In this document: positions 22,958 to 35,071 of the stretch, in pieces
Position numbering within the stretch: the stretch's first letter is position 1
Layout of the letters: each line of letters begins with the position of its first letter
Source of the DNA: Akebia trifoliata
Lineage: Eukaryota > Streptophyta > Magnoliopsida > Ranunculales > Lardizabalaceae
Reading direction: 5' to 3'
Assembly: GCA_017979445.1 (NCBI GenBank)
Contig: CM030713.1
Location: forward strand, 30,099,915 to 30,163,914
DNA: 64,000 nt
Translations under genes and position numbers: made by a program
Notes under the pieces: model-generated
Seen by the model: only the letters and a program-made list of their open reading frames with translations
Databases searched by the model: none
Told to the model about the DNA's origin: nothing

Positions 22958-23659
22958 GATTTACTTTTATGGCTTGTAAATCAATAATATTTAAAACTCT
23001 ATTTATGTCATCTATGATTAACAGAATTATGACCAAGAAAATTGAAAAGAGAATTCCCTTGGAGACTTGAGATATCTCCTATTCAAAGTTGGCAATCCTT
23101 GTTTTTATCATGTTTTTTTTTTAAGAATGAAATGGATATTAATTTTTTTGTGGTTTGTTGGGGGAGTTTTGAAATGAAATAAAATAAGTAAAACTTTGGG
23201 GGAATATTTTTAAATATTTTTATACGTTGGGATCGATAAACTCGTGGAAAGAAAACTTATATGTTCTCGCACAATCCCTATCATGTAAATATGAAATCCA
23301 ACAATTGAGATAAAATATGTATCTTAAGAATCCATCACATTTCTAATATCCCAAAGATTTATCTCAATCATTTGATTTCTTGTAATCAAGATTGTGAATC
23401 AACATGAGTTATCTTTTCATGAGTCTATGGATCCCCACTCATTTTTTTTCTTCCCTTATCTTCATCTGTTCTAAGTTATTTAGTGAATTCAAAGGCCATT
23501 TTTAATTTTTTATCACATTAAATTTTCATTATCACACATTTATTATATAATTAAATAGATTATTTATGAATTATGAACACTTGATTTTTTTTATCATCCT
23601 CCATTAAATATATAGTATCTTTTTGTTAGCCAAGGAAGGTGGTTGGATGTCAACATGAA

Positions 23660-23872
23660 CCATGGTTTTAAATCTCGTCCGATACATCTTGATATCGTCC
23701 ATCAACAAGACAGGGTAGACAAGTCAATGTATTGAATGAGATTTAAAACTCACGCTCATTTTTCTCATTGTTGAACGAGACGTCTCAAACGTATCGAAAA
23801 ACTCATCTGAGACGACTTGGTCTCGTTCACGGATGAGACGAGATATCAAAACAAGTTTTAAAACCATGGCAT
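23660..23872. mobile_element. MITE with CCATGGTTTTAAA ends (copy 1)
   Basis: CCATGGTTTTAAATCTCGTC at left pairs with GTTTTAAAACCATGG at right. Internal GACGACTTGGTCTCGTTCAC and GGATGAGACGAGATATC match a copy at about 38955-39345. Bases 22958-23659 are AT-rich with nothing assignable. Confidence 0.75.
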
Positions 23873-24009
23873 GAACTCTCCACACGACTTTATAAACTTA
23901 GCTAAGTTGCACCTTCAACATATACACAAAGGGGGATTCACCCTTCTCTGTCTTCACCTCTTTCAAATATGTTTTCTCACTTTGACTTATTTACATAAAT
24001 GCACATTGA

Positions 24010-24205
24010 ACAAAAATGAGTCATGCTGGAGTGACCTCAAGCTAGAACCTCATATCGCACTTCTTGACGTGAAAGTAGATAGGAATCATAAATGCTTTTT
24101 CACTCGTATCTTGATAAAAATCACTTATGGTTCCCATACACTTTCACCTCAAGAAATGCGATACGAGATTCCAACCTAAGGTCACTTTAACATTATTCAA
24201 CAAAA
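24010..24205. mobile_element. Hairpin MITE, GGTTCT-core family (copy 6)
   Basis: GAGTCATGCTGGAGTGACCT at left pairs with AGGTCACTTTAACATTATTC at right. The inner stem is TAGGAATCATAAATGCTTTT with the partner ATCACTTATGGTTCC. It closely matches the copy at 47175-47355. Confidence 0.75.
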
Positions 24206-24212
24206 ATATAAG

Positions 24213-24450
24213 AATAATGTTGGAGTAACATTGACATGTACATCGTGGAGGGACATTTCTGACATGGATGTGTGTTAGAACCATAGATGCTTTTCATCGA
24301 GATACCGACTCAAAATATAAATCAAGTCGTAAGTAACATTAAAATTGACATCATGGTTGATGAAAAGTATCTATGGTTCTAACACACATCCACTTAAAAA
24401 ATGTCCCCCCACTATGTCATTTTCAATGTTACTTTAACATTTTCCTATAA
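24213..24450. mobile_element. Hairpin MITE, GGTTCT-core family (copy 7)
   Basis: TTGGAGTAACATTGACATGT pairs with CATTTTCAATGTTACTTTAA. The inner stem is TTAGAACCATAGATGCTTTT with AAAAGTATCTATGGTTCTAA. It abuts copy 6 and lies about 250 bases upstream of the G-patch gene. Confidence 0.8.
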
Positions 24451-24639
24451 ATACCCTTAGATACACAAATAATATAATTCCCGTTACATCAATGCACTTC
24501 ACTATTGGTAACCTAGAAGTCTCATGTACATCGACGGTCTAAAATTAATGAATCATCGCACCAACTGAACATCGCGCACCACAGTAACAATTCTTCTTGT
24601 TTTAAAGACTTCGTCTCGTAAAACCTTCTCCTCCTCTCT

Positions 24640-24664
24640 GTTCTCTCTCTCTCTCTCTCTCTCT
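24640..24664 (+). repeat. CT repeat in 5' UTR of the G-patch gene
   Basis: A CT microsatellite lies about 45 bases before the start codon, followed by a GA-rich stretch (24686-24706). Together these could pair as a weak stem. Confidence 0.6.
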
Positions 24665-24707
24665 GAAACACAGTTTGAACACAACGAGAGAGAGGAGAGA
24701 GAGAAAG

Positions 24708-27700
24708 ATGGCGGCACCCGAAGCTCCTCTGTGTTATGTAGGAATCGAAAGAAGGTCCGCCGCCTTTCGCCTTATGAAACAAATGGTTGGTTTCTCTTTC
24801 TTTCCATTAATCTCTCTAATCCTCAAAACATCCCAAACAACCAAAAACCAATAACATTTCCTAGATTTGTTTCAGTTTCACCTAAAAATCGGATTTTTTT
24901 ATGTTACCAAGATTCAAATTCACCATGTTTTGATCTTCAAATATATATACATGAATTTCTAGGGTTGGGAAGAAGGCGAAGGACTTGGGAAAGACAAACA
25001 AGGAATTAAGAGTCACCTCAAAGTTAAAAACAAACAGGATACTACAGGTTTTCTCTCTCTCTCTCTCTCTCTTTTCCGGATTTTTTTGTTGTTTAATCCC
25101 AAATTTAATGTCACAACTTTTAGCTTAATGGGTTGTTTCTGATATTTCTAATAGGAGTTGGTTTAGAAAAAGCTATTAATAATTGGGCATTTGATACGGC
25201 ACAATTCGACGATATTCTCAAAAGATTGAAAGTGGTAATAATGTTTATTCGTTATGTTTTGCAAAATCAAATAAATAATATTTGATATAGTTGTTATAGA
25301 ATTATCGCTCATATAGATTCTTTTTATGGTAATTGGCAGCAAGTAGCGGATCAAGTTGATGAAGGTAAGGTTAAATGAGAACGATATTATATTCTCCCAA
25401 TTTTAGTGTGAAATTGTCTTACAAGGATTATCTTTTTGTACTTATAGGTATTGAGAAAGATGATTCTCAAGTTGGGGAAGAGACGGATACAACTAAAGAA
25501 AGTCAGGATAAAGTAGCTAAGGCTACTCGTCCACAGGGGAGGTTGAGAAATTTTCATCCACTCGTTTATAAATTGTTTTTGTAATAGAAATCATATTCTA
25601 TGTTGTTCACGTTTTGGTTTGTTTGGAATTTTTCAATCAGATACAAGAAAAGAGAGAGGGGGAAGCTTGTCAATGCATACTCTTCCAAGGATCTTGAGGG
25701 TATTCTTGTAAGTCGAAACATTCTTGGGGTCTTACCCACACAATTTTTGGTTTATGATTCCCTTTTATATGTAATGATAATGATTTATAGTGTTTAAGTG
25801 GAATGTTGACTAATGCATCATTATAATGTTGTCGTAGTATTGAAAAGTTAAAATTTCATATGTAGTTGAAAATTTCATATATTATTTTGAGGTAAGAAAC
25901 TTGTAATACTTCTTGTGTGTAAAATTTCAAGTTATAGATGAAAGGGTCAATTTACATATATTTCACTCGTAACATCTTGTGGTTATTTGTGTCCTTATGT
26001 TGAAGGTACTGATTTGCTTGGTTGGTAAAATACACGAGTGTTGATAGTTTATACGATAGGCCTTGGTTCAAAAACTGACCTTTTTTATGGGTAAAGAGCT
26101 AGTATTTAACAAGGTGAAGTTTGGTTCAAGGGGGTTTGAACCTAGGATGTAGGAATAACTTTCCACACGTCTTACCAACTTAGTTGGCACTTCAACCACT
26201 AACTACAACTAACACGTCTTCCCAAGTCCCAACATTGTAAATTGTCATATAGAACATGGATGGTGTACCCTTATTTATTAGTGGGGTGAAATTATATAAA
26301 ATGCTTATGCATCTTTTATTCTTCTTCTTCTTGAGATAGGTGGTTCAATGTAGAGTTGACTTGAAAAAGAGGATTCATATTGCAAACCCCAATATTTGGT
26401 TTTAGGTAGAGTGATATGTTTGTTGAGAATTTGAAACCCAAAACGTGATGGATAGAACTTCATCTTTGTTGAGGGATTTGGAGTGGTTTACTGGTTTTAT
26501 TACTCTCTTAATATGTGCTCCATTCATGGTTGCAAGCTGTTTTAGGCATGAAATTGTTAACAATTGATGCATGAAATTGTTAACAATTGATGCATGATTT
26601 GACCTTTTTATTTTTATTTTTTATAATAGGTGCTTTTGTTATCAATTTTCTCTAGATATGTCTAATCTTAAAGGACTGCATCAGAGAGTGTTTTCTAGAA
26701 AATCCCTGAAATTTTTAGTGCTATCTAGACCGAAATGGAAATTTCAAGTTCTTTGGTGGATTGAAATTCTGTTGATTCTTAGTTACTCTTCATAATGTTA
26801 TGGTATTTTCAGGTCAAAAAGGTAGAGGAGGATGCACAAACAAGTAATGAGGATGTGCGAGTAGGCTTTGATCAAGCTGGTGAATTAGAGTCAACAAAGG
26901 CACTTGGGTCTCATGCATACCATTCTGAAGGTAATTGAAATAAATATACATAAAAGTATTATTTTTCTATTTATGTTGAAATTCAGTTATTTTCCCTAAT
27001 CTTTGGGATAAGGCTTTGGGGATATCCTACTGCCTGAGAAACTGGTTTTCTTTTATGAAAGTTCCGTTCTTCCATTTGTAGTTTCATTGCAGTCAAAATT
27101 CCACATAGAAATATATTTATGTAGGTAAGCAAGTTTTGTTAAAGTGAATGGTGAACCAAAGCCAGTCTACATTTCCAGATGGTCGAATAGTCAGCATAGT
27201 CAACATTTTCTCTTTGTGCTTGGTATTGGCAGTGGTTTGTTTGCCTACTTACTTAGCTCCTTGTGTCCGGGCATTCAACTAGCCAAATTGTTTTTCAGTT
27301 GACAACATTATGGGGGTTTGTATGTGCTACAAGTCTGACTTTGACCTTTGGCATTCCTAAAGCTACACAGATATAATTCCTACCAATTCTAATTAGGTCA
27401 AGAATCCACCCATTATAAACCATCACCATGAAATTTTGGTGAATCCTTCTTCCAGGAACTGACATTGCATTACAAGAACTTTGGCTCAACCTTTTCTATA
27501 ATTTTTTTTATTACTAACCTTTTCTATATGTTGGACTTCATATTCGTGGTTATATTCAAATATCATGCTATTTCTCCATTTCTCAACACTCGAACAAAAA
27601 GCAAAGTGAAGAATCCTCCCACAATAGGGCCTAACTTTTAATGAGCATCAATCAAATTATTCGGTATTACCTATCATAAAACCAAACCCTAAAGAAAAAG

Positions 27701-30700
27701 TTTCCAAAAGTGTGATGTGAAGGGATAATGGAGAAGAAAATTATCAACTCTTCCACTACTACGTTTACATAGGAAGATCATATTAGTTACAATATTTTTC
27801 TGTTTAATCAAATGGTCCCCTGGAATTTTTATCGTGAAGGGCTGTTCAAAGAAAGAAAGCTACGATGGATGGAACTCATTGTCCTGTATAAATCTTGTCG
27901 GAAAAGAAGATCCATGTGATCCCCTAGATTCCGTGAGAGCTTATACAAAAGAAAAATCACCAAATCACCTCTATTTTACCCAAGCCATCCAACGCCATTG
28001 GCAGCCTTCCGATCAATTTGATCATTAATTTCTGGATGGGATCATTTGATGCTCCACCATTTGCTGCTTTAACTACTTTTCATCAAATTGTATTTTTCTG
28101 AAATGAAACTTCTGCCTGTTATGACAGGAAATAAAGAGAAAGATGTTTCAGTAGAATGGTGGGGCTATAAACAAGGATTTGTCTCCGGAGGTTTTCTTGG
28201 AGCACAACCTACAGCAGAGAAATCCCTGCAAAGTTCTCAAGCAGCACCTGCATCAGATAAGAGGACCGCATTTTTTGAAGAAGATCAAGAGAACCTTTAT
28301 AAGCTTGTCCAGGTATTCTTTCCTTTCATCCTAGAAAACATTGTGATTTCATTTCTGGTTTTTTTTTTTTTTTTTTAGTGTCTTTTTAGCAAGCTGCCCC
28401 CCCCCCCCCCCTCCCTTTTTATTTTATTTTAAATATCTTATAAAATCAAGTGAAGGTTTTTTATGCTGCAAATATAACATTGCATATATGTATTTCTTGT
28501 CTATCCAATGCAAATCTTATAACATACTGTTGGAAAACAATTAGCTTGTTATTGATTATTTAAGGTTCATCTCCCGGCCAATGTATCCTATTTTTCAGGG
28601 TTTCCTGAGTCCAATACTATGTCCGTTTCGGTACCCTCATCAATGCAACATTGGATATAGATTTATACATCTCTTTACAAAAAGAGAGCCACTTATGAGA
28701 TGGTAGGACGTGCAAAAGGCACTTGTTGCACAGGCACGCATTTCTTTTTATGCTAGTTTCTTGATGAGAGTGAATTATTAATTTCAGCTGACATTATGCG
28801 TTTTTGAATAAGCTTAATCACTATTTTGACAACCAGAAATGACGAAATTCTAAGAGGCATTTGCAAATGATAATAGAGCACATTTGGCTCCTTGGATGCA
28901 TTCAACTTTTGGTACATACCTTTGCTAAGTTTGCTAGAGCTTGAGTTTGTCACGCAATTGTATATAATTAACCTTTTTTATGGGGCTGTATTTTATATGA
29001 CGAATTATTGGGGGTTGAATAAATATTCTACGCCAATAGAAATATTTTTTTACCTTGAGGACCCTAGTTATAGATTTTCTAATTTGTTTTTGTATTACAA
29101 GAGACCCAGGATCAAAACCCTGCGTTCACCTTGTTACCTATGAGATAAAGAAAGGAAGTTAAAAAAAAAAAAAAAAAACCCTAATAGTAGAAATACAGTA
29201 ATTGAAGGATTTATTTTTAAAAGTGGTATCATGTCGGATTTGACGGAGATATCTTGTATAGAAGAAACTAAAATATATTTACTAGGCTACAAATGAGATT
29301 ACCTTGGTTAAGGACAACTTTTGATGCTAATCATGTTTACTCTGCAGGAAAAATCCACAACTGGAAAGCAAGGATTAGGCATCAAAGACCGAACGAAGAA
29401 AATAGCTGGCTCCAATTGGAAGGGAAAGAAAACGTCTTTTAGCGACAGTGAAGGCGAGAAATCTGCTGATCTTAGTTCTCCAGAAAAGCGAAAACATAGT
29501 GAGGTTCTAGAAATTGAAGAGAACGACGAACCAAAAGTAAAGTTGAAAAAGCTATGTAAACAGCTTCTTCGCCAGGTGATTCTCTTAAGATTGTAGGCCT
29601 TTTAAAGTTGTTAGTTGATACTCTCCACTGACTCAATGCTTAATGCAGATTCCTGATGAGTCACTTAAGCTGAGGCAGCTTAAAGTACTTATTGAGGCAC
29701 ATTCGCCTTCTATGTTCTCTGGCTTCTCTTCAAAGAGGGATTCTCTCTCATACTTGAAGAGAAAGGTATGATTCTCCAAATACCTCGAAACGATTGTTTA
29801 AGTTTGCATCAAGTAATTTTGGGAGTCTCACAAGCAGTTGTTTCTTTCTTTCCTTTTTCTCCCTTCTCGTTAATAGATTCTGCTTCTGTTGTCTGCCATA
29901 GCGCTGCTGCTTTTTTTCCTTTATTTGTACATTTATGCAAACTTATCTCTAGCTGAATACAATGGCATTTTGGAAAATATAATTTTAGGAGCTTTTCTAC
30001 CTTTCTCTATTTGTATTTATTACAAGAATAAAAAGAAGGGTCGTTATAATCTGACACCCCCTCTGACATATGCCCCCATCACAGAACTGTAGATCATTTG
30101 TCTCGGGATACACAAGAAATGATTTATGGTTCTGTGTATCCTGATGCTAATGATCTACGGTTCTGTGATGGGGGGGTGTATGTCAGAGGGGGGTGTCAGA
30201 AAAATCATTATTCTAAAAAGAATAATCTGTATTAGTCTTTAATCCATTAGGGGTGCAGATGGGGCGCCTTCTGACTTGTTACTCTAAACATTATTTCCTT
30301 TAACTAAAGAAAAGCACTTTCCTTAGACTTGAAAAAGAAAAAATATTCAAACAACTATGTGATCACCCAAATCTAGATGAGGTCTATACTACTGGTTGCT
30401 TGTTGAAGAGCACTTGAGGGCATGCATTCAAATGTTTGTATCTTTTCTATGTTCATAGTGATCGAACACTGTTGTTCCTTTCATCTGAGTATCTGAAAAA
30501 CCACCAAACCCTTGTTTCAGATATGTTTGGAAGGCTTATGCCGGGTTCGTCTCTTGTCCAGTAGCCATTCTGAGTGGAGATGGGGTTTTCAGGGAATTTT
30601 TTTTCTTTTCAAAGTTGTTAAAATTTGTCCTCTACAACCCCGTGGCATCGGATTATGTTTTTGGACACCACATTGTGAGCTCACGACCCTTATAGCAAAG

Positions 30701-30954
30701 ATTTGAAATCTCTTAGTCAACCTAACCTGACTCTTTGACTAGATGGGGTGAATATGTTTCAGCTGGAAAGAAGAATAAAAGCATTGAATTATGAAAATTT
30801 TATGAATGTTCTCAATGAATGATTGTAAATATGAATGTTAGAGGAATAAATTCTGTCATTACGACTTATTTGTGTTTTGTGGGTGCAGTTAGAAGGCAGC
30901 GGGAAATTTTGCGTGAAAGGGAAAAGAGTGGGTCTCTCATTGAAGAGGGGCTGA
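24708..30954 (+). CDS. G-patch domain nuclear protein
   Basis: Eleven exons join to 380 residues: 24708-24785, 24963-25047, 25155-25234, 25340-25364, 25448-25541, 25641-25707, 26813-26930, 28128-28312, 29348-29575, 29649-29765, 30889-30954. The start [20 protein letters not shown] leads into a G-patch (residues 22-60) with [40 protein letters not shown] follows, as in Arabidopsis At5g26610 and related to PINX1-type proteins. The middle is Lys/Glu-rich and probably disordered; the end is [18 protein letters not shown]-patches activate DEAH helicases in RNA processing, so an RNA-processing or ribosome role in the nucleus is inferred. All splices are GT-AG and in frame. Confidence 0.88.
26100..26210 (-). 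mobile_element. tRNA-related SINE fragment
   Basis: The minus strand reads AACTAAGTTGGTAAGACGTG then CCTAGGTTCAAAC, an A-box and B-box order like a tRNA-derived SINE. It lies in intron 6 of the G-patch gene, and similar units are at 58505 and 58985. Confidence 0.5.
28394..28411. repeat. C homopolymer in G-patch gene intron
   Basis: A run of about 14 C, then CTCCC, follows an 18-base T run just after exon 8. Exact lengths may be unreliable. Confidence 0.6.
30045..30212. mobile_element. Hairpin MITE, GGTTCT-core family (copy 8)
   Basis: CTGACACCCCCTCTGACATA at left pairs with TGTCAGAGGGGGGTGTCAG at right. The core has CAGAACTGTAGATCATTTG with its partner AATGATCTACGGTTCTG. It lies in intron 10 of the G-patch gene. 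Confidence 0.85.
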
Positions 30955-31365
30955 AGATTTTGTAATAGGTACTTAGAGAAGCTTGTATCGATTTGTATAC
31001 AACATTGTTGAGATTGGATAAAAGAAGCCTGATATTATTTATTCTTCATTTGTTTGAAGTTAATGAATTAGATTAGGGATTGGAAATGTAATGGTTACTT
31101 TATGTTATTTGACTAATGCAAGTTTGCTTCCTTACTTCCATCTTTTAGAGATTGAATAAGGATTCTATATGAATCATTCCCCCCCTCTTTTTCTATACCA
31201 AGTACTTGTTCGGATGGATAGAAAATCTTTGTTTTTTTTTTTTTTTTGGTCTTTTGATTTTAATCTATATTTCGTTCAGTTAATCTCCCTAGCGTAATGA
31301 TCCTTCAACCAGTTTTATTTTGGTATGGGAATCTTGGACGAAGGCCTCGTAAGTGAGAAATGGTA

Positions 31366-31535
31366 TGATGCCCCCCCTTTGACATACACTCCCATCATAG
31401 AACCGTAGATCATTTGCCTCAGGATGCACAATAAAAAGATTTATGATTGTGTATCCCGAAGCAAATTATCTATGATTTTGTGATGGGGGCGAATGTCAGA
31501 GGGGCTGTCAGAAAAATCATTATTCTATATTTTTA
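31366..31535. mobile_element. Hairpin MITE, GGTTCT-core family (copy 9)
   Basis: CCCCCCCTTTGACATACACT pairs with GAATGTCAGAGGGGC. The core is CATAGAACCGTAGATCATTT with AAATTATCTATGATTTTGTG. It is the same subtype as copy 8 and lies downstream of the G-patch gene. Confidence 0.8.
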
Positions 31536-31869
31536 TAAGATGAAAATGAAAATATTTAAACCATTCCAAAACTAGGCTAAGTTTTAAAGAATATATCATC
31601 TGATTTTAACTAGATTTTGGTGGGTAATAAAATGGGTCAAATCTAAATATATCCACATTCAGATCCAGATTTTTTTCCTTTTGCGTACACTGAAATGGGA
31701 TCCGACCCATCCAAATTATTTGATACGGGTCAAACTGGATTAATTCTAGGCCCTTCGATATTTTTGCCTAGTTTTACGTTTTTTTTTTTGCAAGTTTATA
31801 ATTTTGTTATATTTTACCATTCTAACTATTTCGTTTTATAAGAATCAATATTATAGAAATGAAAAAAAA

Positions 31870-32008
31870 AAGAACCCTCTGACATGCGCCATCATCACAA
31901 AATCATAGATTAGTTGCCTCGGGATACACGAGAAAAAGATTTATAATCATACGTATCCGGATGCAACTAATCTACTCTGTGATGGGGTGGGGTGGGGGTG
32001 AAAATCAT
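31870..32008. mobile_element. Hairpin MITE, GGTTCT-core family (copy 10)
   Basis: CCTCTGACATGCGCCATCAT and the diverged partner GTGATGGGGTGGGGTGGGGG enclose AATCATAGATTAGTTGCC paired with GCAACTAATCTACTCTGTG. This copy is more decayed. Confidence 0.65.
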
Positions 32009-32013
32009 TACAC

Positions 32014-32054
<41 letters not shown>
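32014..32054. repeat. AAT microsatellite
   Basis: About 13 AAT units lie directly after MITE copy 10. Confidence 0.85.
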
Positions 32055-32058
<4 letters not shown>

Positions 32059-32274
32059 AAGAATATTTTAAGAAACTTAAATCAAAATAATATAACATTT
32101 TGGTTCTCCATGGATCTATGATTAGATCAATATGATATCTAAGTAGGGTCAAAGGGCATTAAATCTTTAAATTTGGATCTACTCCAAGGATTCAAACACA
32201 ACAAATTCAATTTTAAATTCGTTCTTATTTTGAGTCAAGTTTGAAGTCTTAATCCATTTTATGCAATAGAGTTA

Positions 32275-32860
32275 GGATATATTTGATTGCATGAAAAGTG
32301 AATTTTCATGAAATTTGAAATCCATGAAAAAATAATGTTAGAAAATAGGTAGGGTTGAAAAATTAAATTCTATTGTTTAATTTTACTTGGATAAAATCAT
32401 AAAAAAATTATTTAAGATAGATGAAGAAAAAAAAAAAAAAGAAAAAAAGAAGAAAAAAGAAGATGAGAGGAGAGGGAGAGACTTGGAAAATGATAAGAGG
32501 GAGGGGGATGACGACAGCGACAACGACAGAGATGAGGGAAGGAGAAGGAGAAAAGAGAGAGAGAAAGAGAGAATGTAATCGGAAATAGTGATGACGGTGA
32601 CAACAACGAGATTAATGTAATAGTGGAGATATGAATGAGAAAGAAAAAGAAGAGATTTTGGGAGTGAAAAATATAAGTTAATTTCACTTTCCCACCTATA
32701 TGAGTGGGAAAGTAAAATTTACGTTTTGGTGGACTTTTTGATTATTGGAATGGAAAATCATTTTCATGAAAAAATACAATCAAGCACATGAAAAATGTTA
32801 TTTTCTATGAAAACTGATTTTCCACCCTATTTTTCACGTGTAATCAAACGTACCCTTAAG
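32275..32860. mobile_element. MITE-like element upstream of SARD4-like gene
   Basis: GGATATATTTGATTGCATGA at left pairs loosely with CGTGTAATCAAACGTACCC at right, and further inverted pieces share TTTTCATGAA. The middle (about 32410-32580) is almost all purines (GAA/GGA rich). It ends about 200 bases upstream of the SARD4-like start. Confidence 0.55.
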
Positions 32861-32991
32861 AGGCAAGGTTGAACTTTCTGAACAAGGAGAAATTTCTAAT
32901 TTTCATGAATGATGAAGGAGGTAACCAAACAATACCCAAAATATTGGTTCCTTATTCCATGTTATGTGATTGTTTTTCCATTTTTTCTTGT

Positions 32992-32997
32992 TGACGT
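32992..32997 (+). promoter_or_regulatory. TGACGT motif before SARD4-like start
   Basis: TGACGT, the core of TGA-type bZIP binding sites, is 60 bases before the chosen start codon. SARD4 homologues are pathogen-induced, so the site is plausible, but a 6-base match is weak evidence. It may lie in the leader. Confidence 0.25.
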
Positions 32998-33056
32998 TAC
33001 TTGTTAGTCTTGCAAGTAGACTACACAGAAGAAAGAAACCTTCAAAGCTTCCATTA

Positions 33057-34073
33057 ATGGCGGCCAGAGAAGAACCAAACGATCAGAAACCCAATAACAG
33101 TGTTACAGCTCCAATCTTCCTCGACAATGGCGTCTTACGTTCTCTCCTCTCTTACCCATCTCTCCTCCAACATCTTCAAACATCTCTTCCCTTAGTTTCC
33201 ACCACAGTTCAATCCCCAATTCGCCAACACCACTCCATCAACCCTTCATCATCTCTACTTCTCATGCCATCTTGGTCAATTTCTCCTTCTCTGCCCTACA
33301 TAGGTGTCAAGATCGTAACCTCTTATCCCCAAAATTCCTCTCGAAACTTACCTGGAATCCATGCAAGTTATCTCCTTTTTGATTCGATTACAGGAAGAAC
33401 TCTAGCTGTAATGGATGGAACCGAATTGACACTCTGGAGAACTTCATGTGTGTCAGCTTTAGCTTCTAAATTCTTATCTAGAGAGGATTCTGAGGTTCTT
33501 GTGATGATCGGATCAGGTTCTTTAGCTCCCCATCTTATTAGATCTCATCTCTCTGTTAGACCCAATTTGAAAAAAGTGATTATCTGGAATCGAAGAGCAG
33601 AAAAAGCTCGAATCTTGGTTGAAAATTTGAAAAAAGAAGAGATGGGTGATGTTCAGATTGAGCATGGAGAGTGTTTGGAGGAGATTGTAGGGTTGGCCGA
33701 CATTATAAGCTGTGCGACGAGTTCTGAGAATCCAATTGTGAAGGGTGAGGCATTGAAGGTTGGTGCACATTTGGATTTGGTGGGATCTTTTACGCCTTCG
33801 ATGAGAGAATGTGATGATGAGGCTGTTAAGAGAGGAAGAGTTTTTGTTGATTGTGAGGCAGCCATGGTTGAAGCAGGGGAATTGGTGGGTGCTTTTGAGA
33901 GAAGGGTTGTGGAAGAGATTGGTGGAACATTGGTTGATTTGATTAAAGGAGAGAAGATTGGAAGGAGAGGTACTGAGGAGATAACTGTGTTTAAGTCTGT
34001 TGGTTCTGCAATTGTGGACATTGTAAGTGCTCAATTGGTGTATGAGACTTACTTGCATAAGAATCATCTCTGA
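33057..34073 (+). CDS. SARD4: SARD4-like reductase (ornithine cyclodeaminase/mu-crystallin family)
   Basis: A single exon gives 338 residues from the Met at 33057, chosen because MAAREEPND resembles the family start. An in-frame ATG at 32970 would add a hydrophobic 29-residue extension. Seen: PSSSLLLMPSW, the GVKIVTSYPQN segment, MDGTELTLWRTS, a Rossmann turn IGSGSLAPHLIRS (about residues 151-163), WNRRAEKA, DIISCATSSENPIVKGE and FKSVGSAIVDIVSAQLVYET. This matches Arabidopsis SARD4 along its length. SARD4 reduces 2,3-dehydropipecolic acid to pipecolic acid, a signal for systemic acquired resistance, downstream of the aminotransferase ALD1. The enzyme is reported in plastids; no strong transit peptide is obvious here. 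The lack of introns agrees with the family. Confidence 0.88.
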   Translation: MAAREEPNDQKPNNSVTAPIFLDNGVLRSLLSYPSLLQHLQTSLPLVSTTVQSPIRQHHSINPSSSLLLMPSWSISPSLPYIGVKIVTSYPQNSSRNLPGIHASYLLFDSITGRTLAVMDGTELTLWRTSCVSALASKFLSREDSEVLVMIGSGSLAPHLIRSHLSVRPNLKKVIIWNRRAEKARILVENLKKEEMGDVQIEHGECLEEIVGLADIISCATSSENPIVKGEALKVGAHLDLVGSFTPSMRECDDEAVKRGRVFVDCEAAMVEAGELVGAFERRVVEEIGGTLVDLIKGEKIGRRGTEEITVFKSVGSAIVDIVSAQLVYETYLHKNHL

Positions 34074-34381
34074 TTCCTGTTTTTCTTTCTTTTTTTACTG
34101 TCTTTTACATCCATTTGTGATCTGTTATGTTAGAATTGAGAAAGCTAGAGACTCCAATTCTCAAACATTTTTAGACTCTTATTGGATTATTTAACTTATA
34201 TCTGTAAATGATCAGATTGGATCGTGTTGGCTTATATTGTGGTTTCTTTATGTTGTTGGCCTTTTCGCTTGCTTGTCAATGTGTTATATAGTTTTGTTCT
34301 TGTTTGGAAGGCCCTTAATCTCTGTATTACAATCTTAAGTAGCTAACTAGTTGTCCAAGATGTAGATTTTACCAGCCTGAG

Positions 34382-34779
34382 AATGAATGAATCTGTCGAA
34401 TAAGCCTCAACATCCAAATTTTTTGCTACTCCCATTTTCAAGACATGAATGAATCACCCTTGTTCCTTCCAAGGTGTCATTTTTTGTGTGGCTTGCTTCC
34501 TTGGGGAGGATCCTCACCTTGGACAACTTGATAATCCGGGGATGGACTACCCCCAATTTATGCTGCTTATGTTTGAGGAATGGGAAATCTGCTAACCACA
34601 TTTTAATTCATTGTTCTTTTGCTCAGGAAATTTGATTGTTCTTTCTGACCCGTTTTAAGGTTGAGTGGGTCTTCCCTTATTCTTTCTTTTCTCTTTTGAA
34701 AGGGTGGAGTTTTAATATCTTTTCTCTTAGTAAGAGACATCTTTGGATTATCCTTCCTTCAACCATTGCTTGAGGTCTC

Positions 34780-34816
<37 letters not shown>

Positions 34817-35071
34817 AGGGGGTGTCCCAAAACAAGGAAAGTACATCCCAATCGGTGATTATGGAAATTTTGGACCTTCTATGTCTTTGGTCGAAGTTGA
34901 ACAAGGGCTATGTGGGAGTTTCATTCCAGGACTTTGTTTTCAGATGGGATTCCCTGTTTTTATTTTGTTTGTTTTTTATTTTCTTCTTTTTCCTTTTATG
35001 GGGTCCTCCTCAGCCACCTTTTCTTTCAATTAATAAAAAATTTACACTTGAAAAAAAAAGAAATGAATGAA
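34382..35071 (+). mobile_element. 5'-truncated L1 LINE with target duplication
   Basis: The plus strand reads PSKVSFFVWLASLGRI, the LDNLIIRGWTTPNLCCLC stretch and ANHILIHCSFAQEI, the zinc-knuckle end of plant L1 reverse transcriptases. Stops follow. It ends in an A-rich run at about 35049-35061. AATGAATGAA borders both sides (34382-34391 and 35062-35071). A GA repeat sits at 34781-34811. The tail of the SARD4-like transcript lies before it. Confidence 0.75.

Noticed and set aside
32412..32687. 91-residue Ser/Phe/Leu frame and its plus-strand Lys/Arg/Glu counterpart
   Set aside because: Low-complexity translation of a purine-rich tract in a MITE; not a gene.
32970..33056. Upstream start for the SARD4-like gene
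   Set aside because: It would add a Phe/Leu-rich stretch not seen in relatives; possible but less likely than the start at 33057.
33522..34067. 181- and 122-residue minus-strand frames
   Set aside because: Antisense shadows of the intronless SARD4-like gene.
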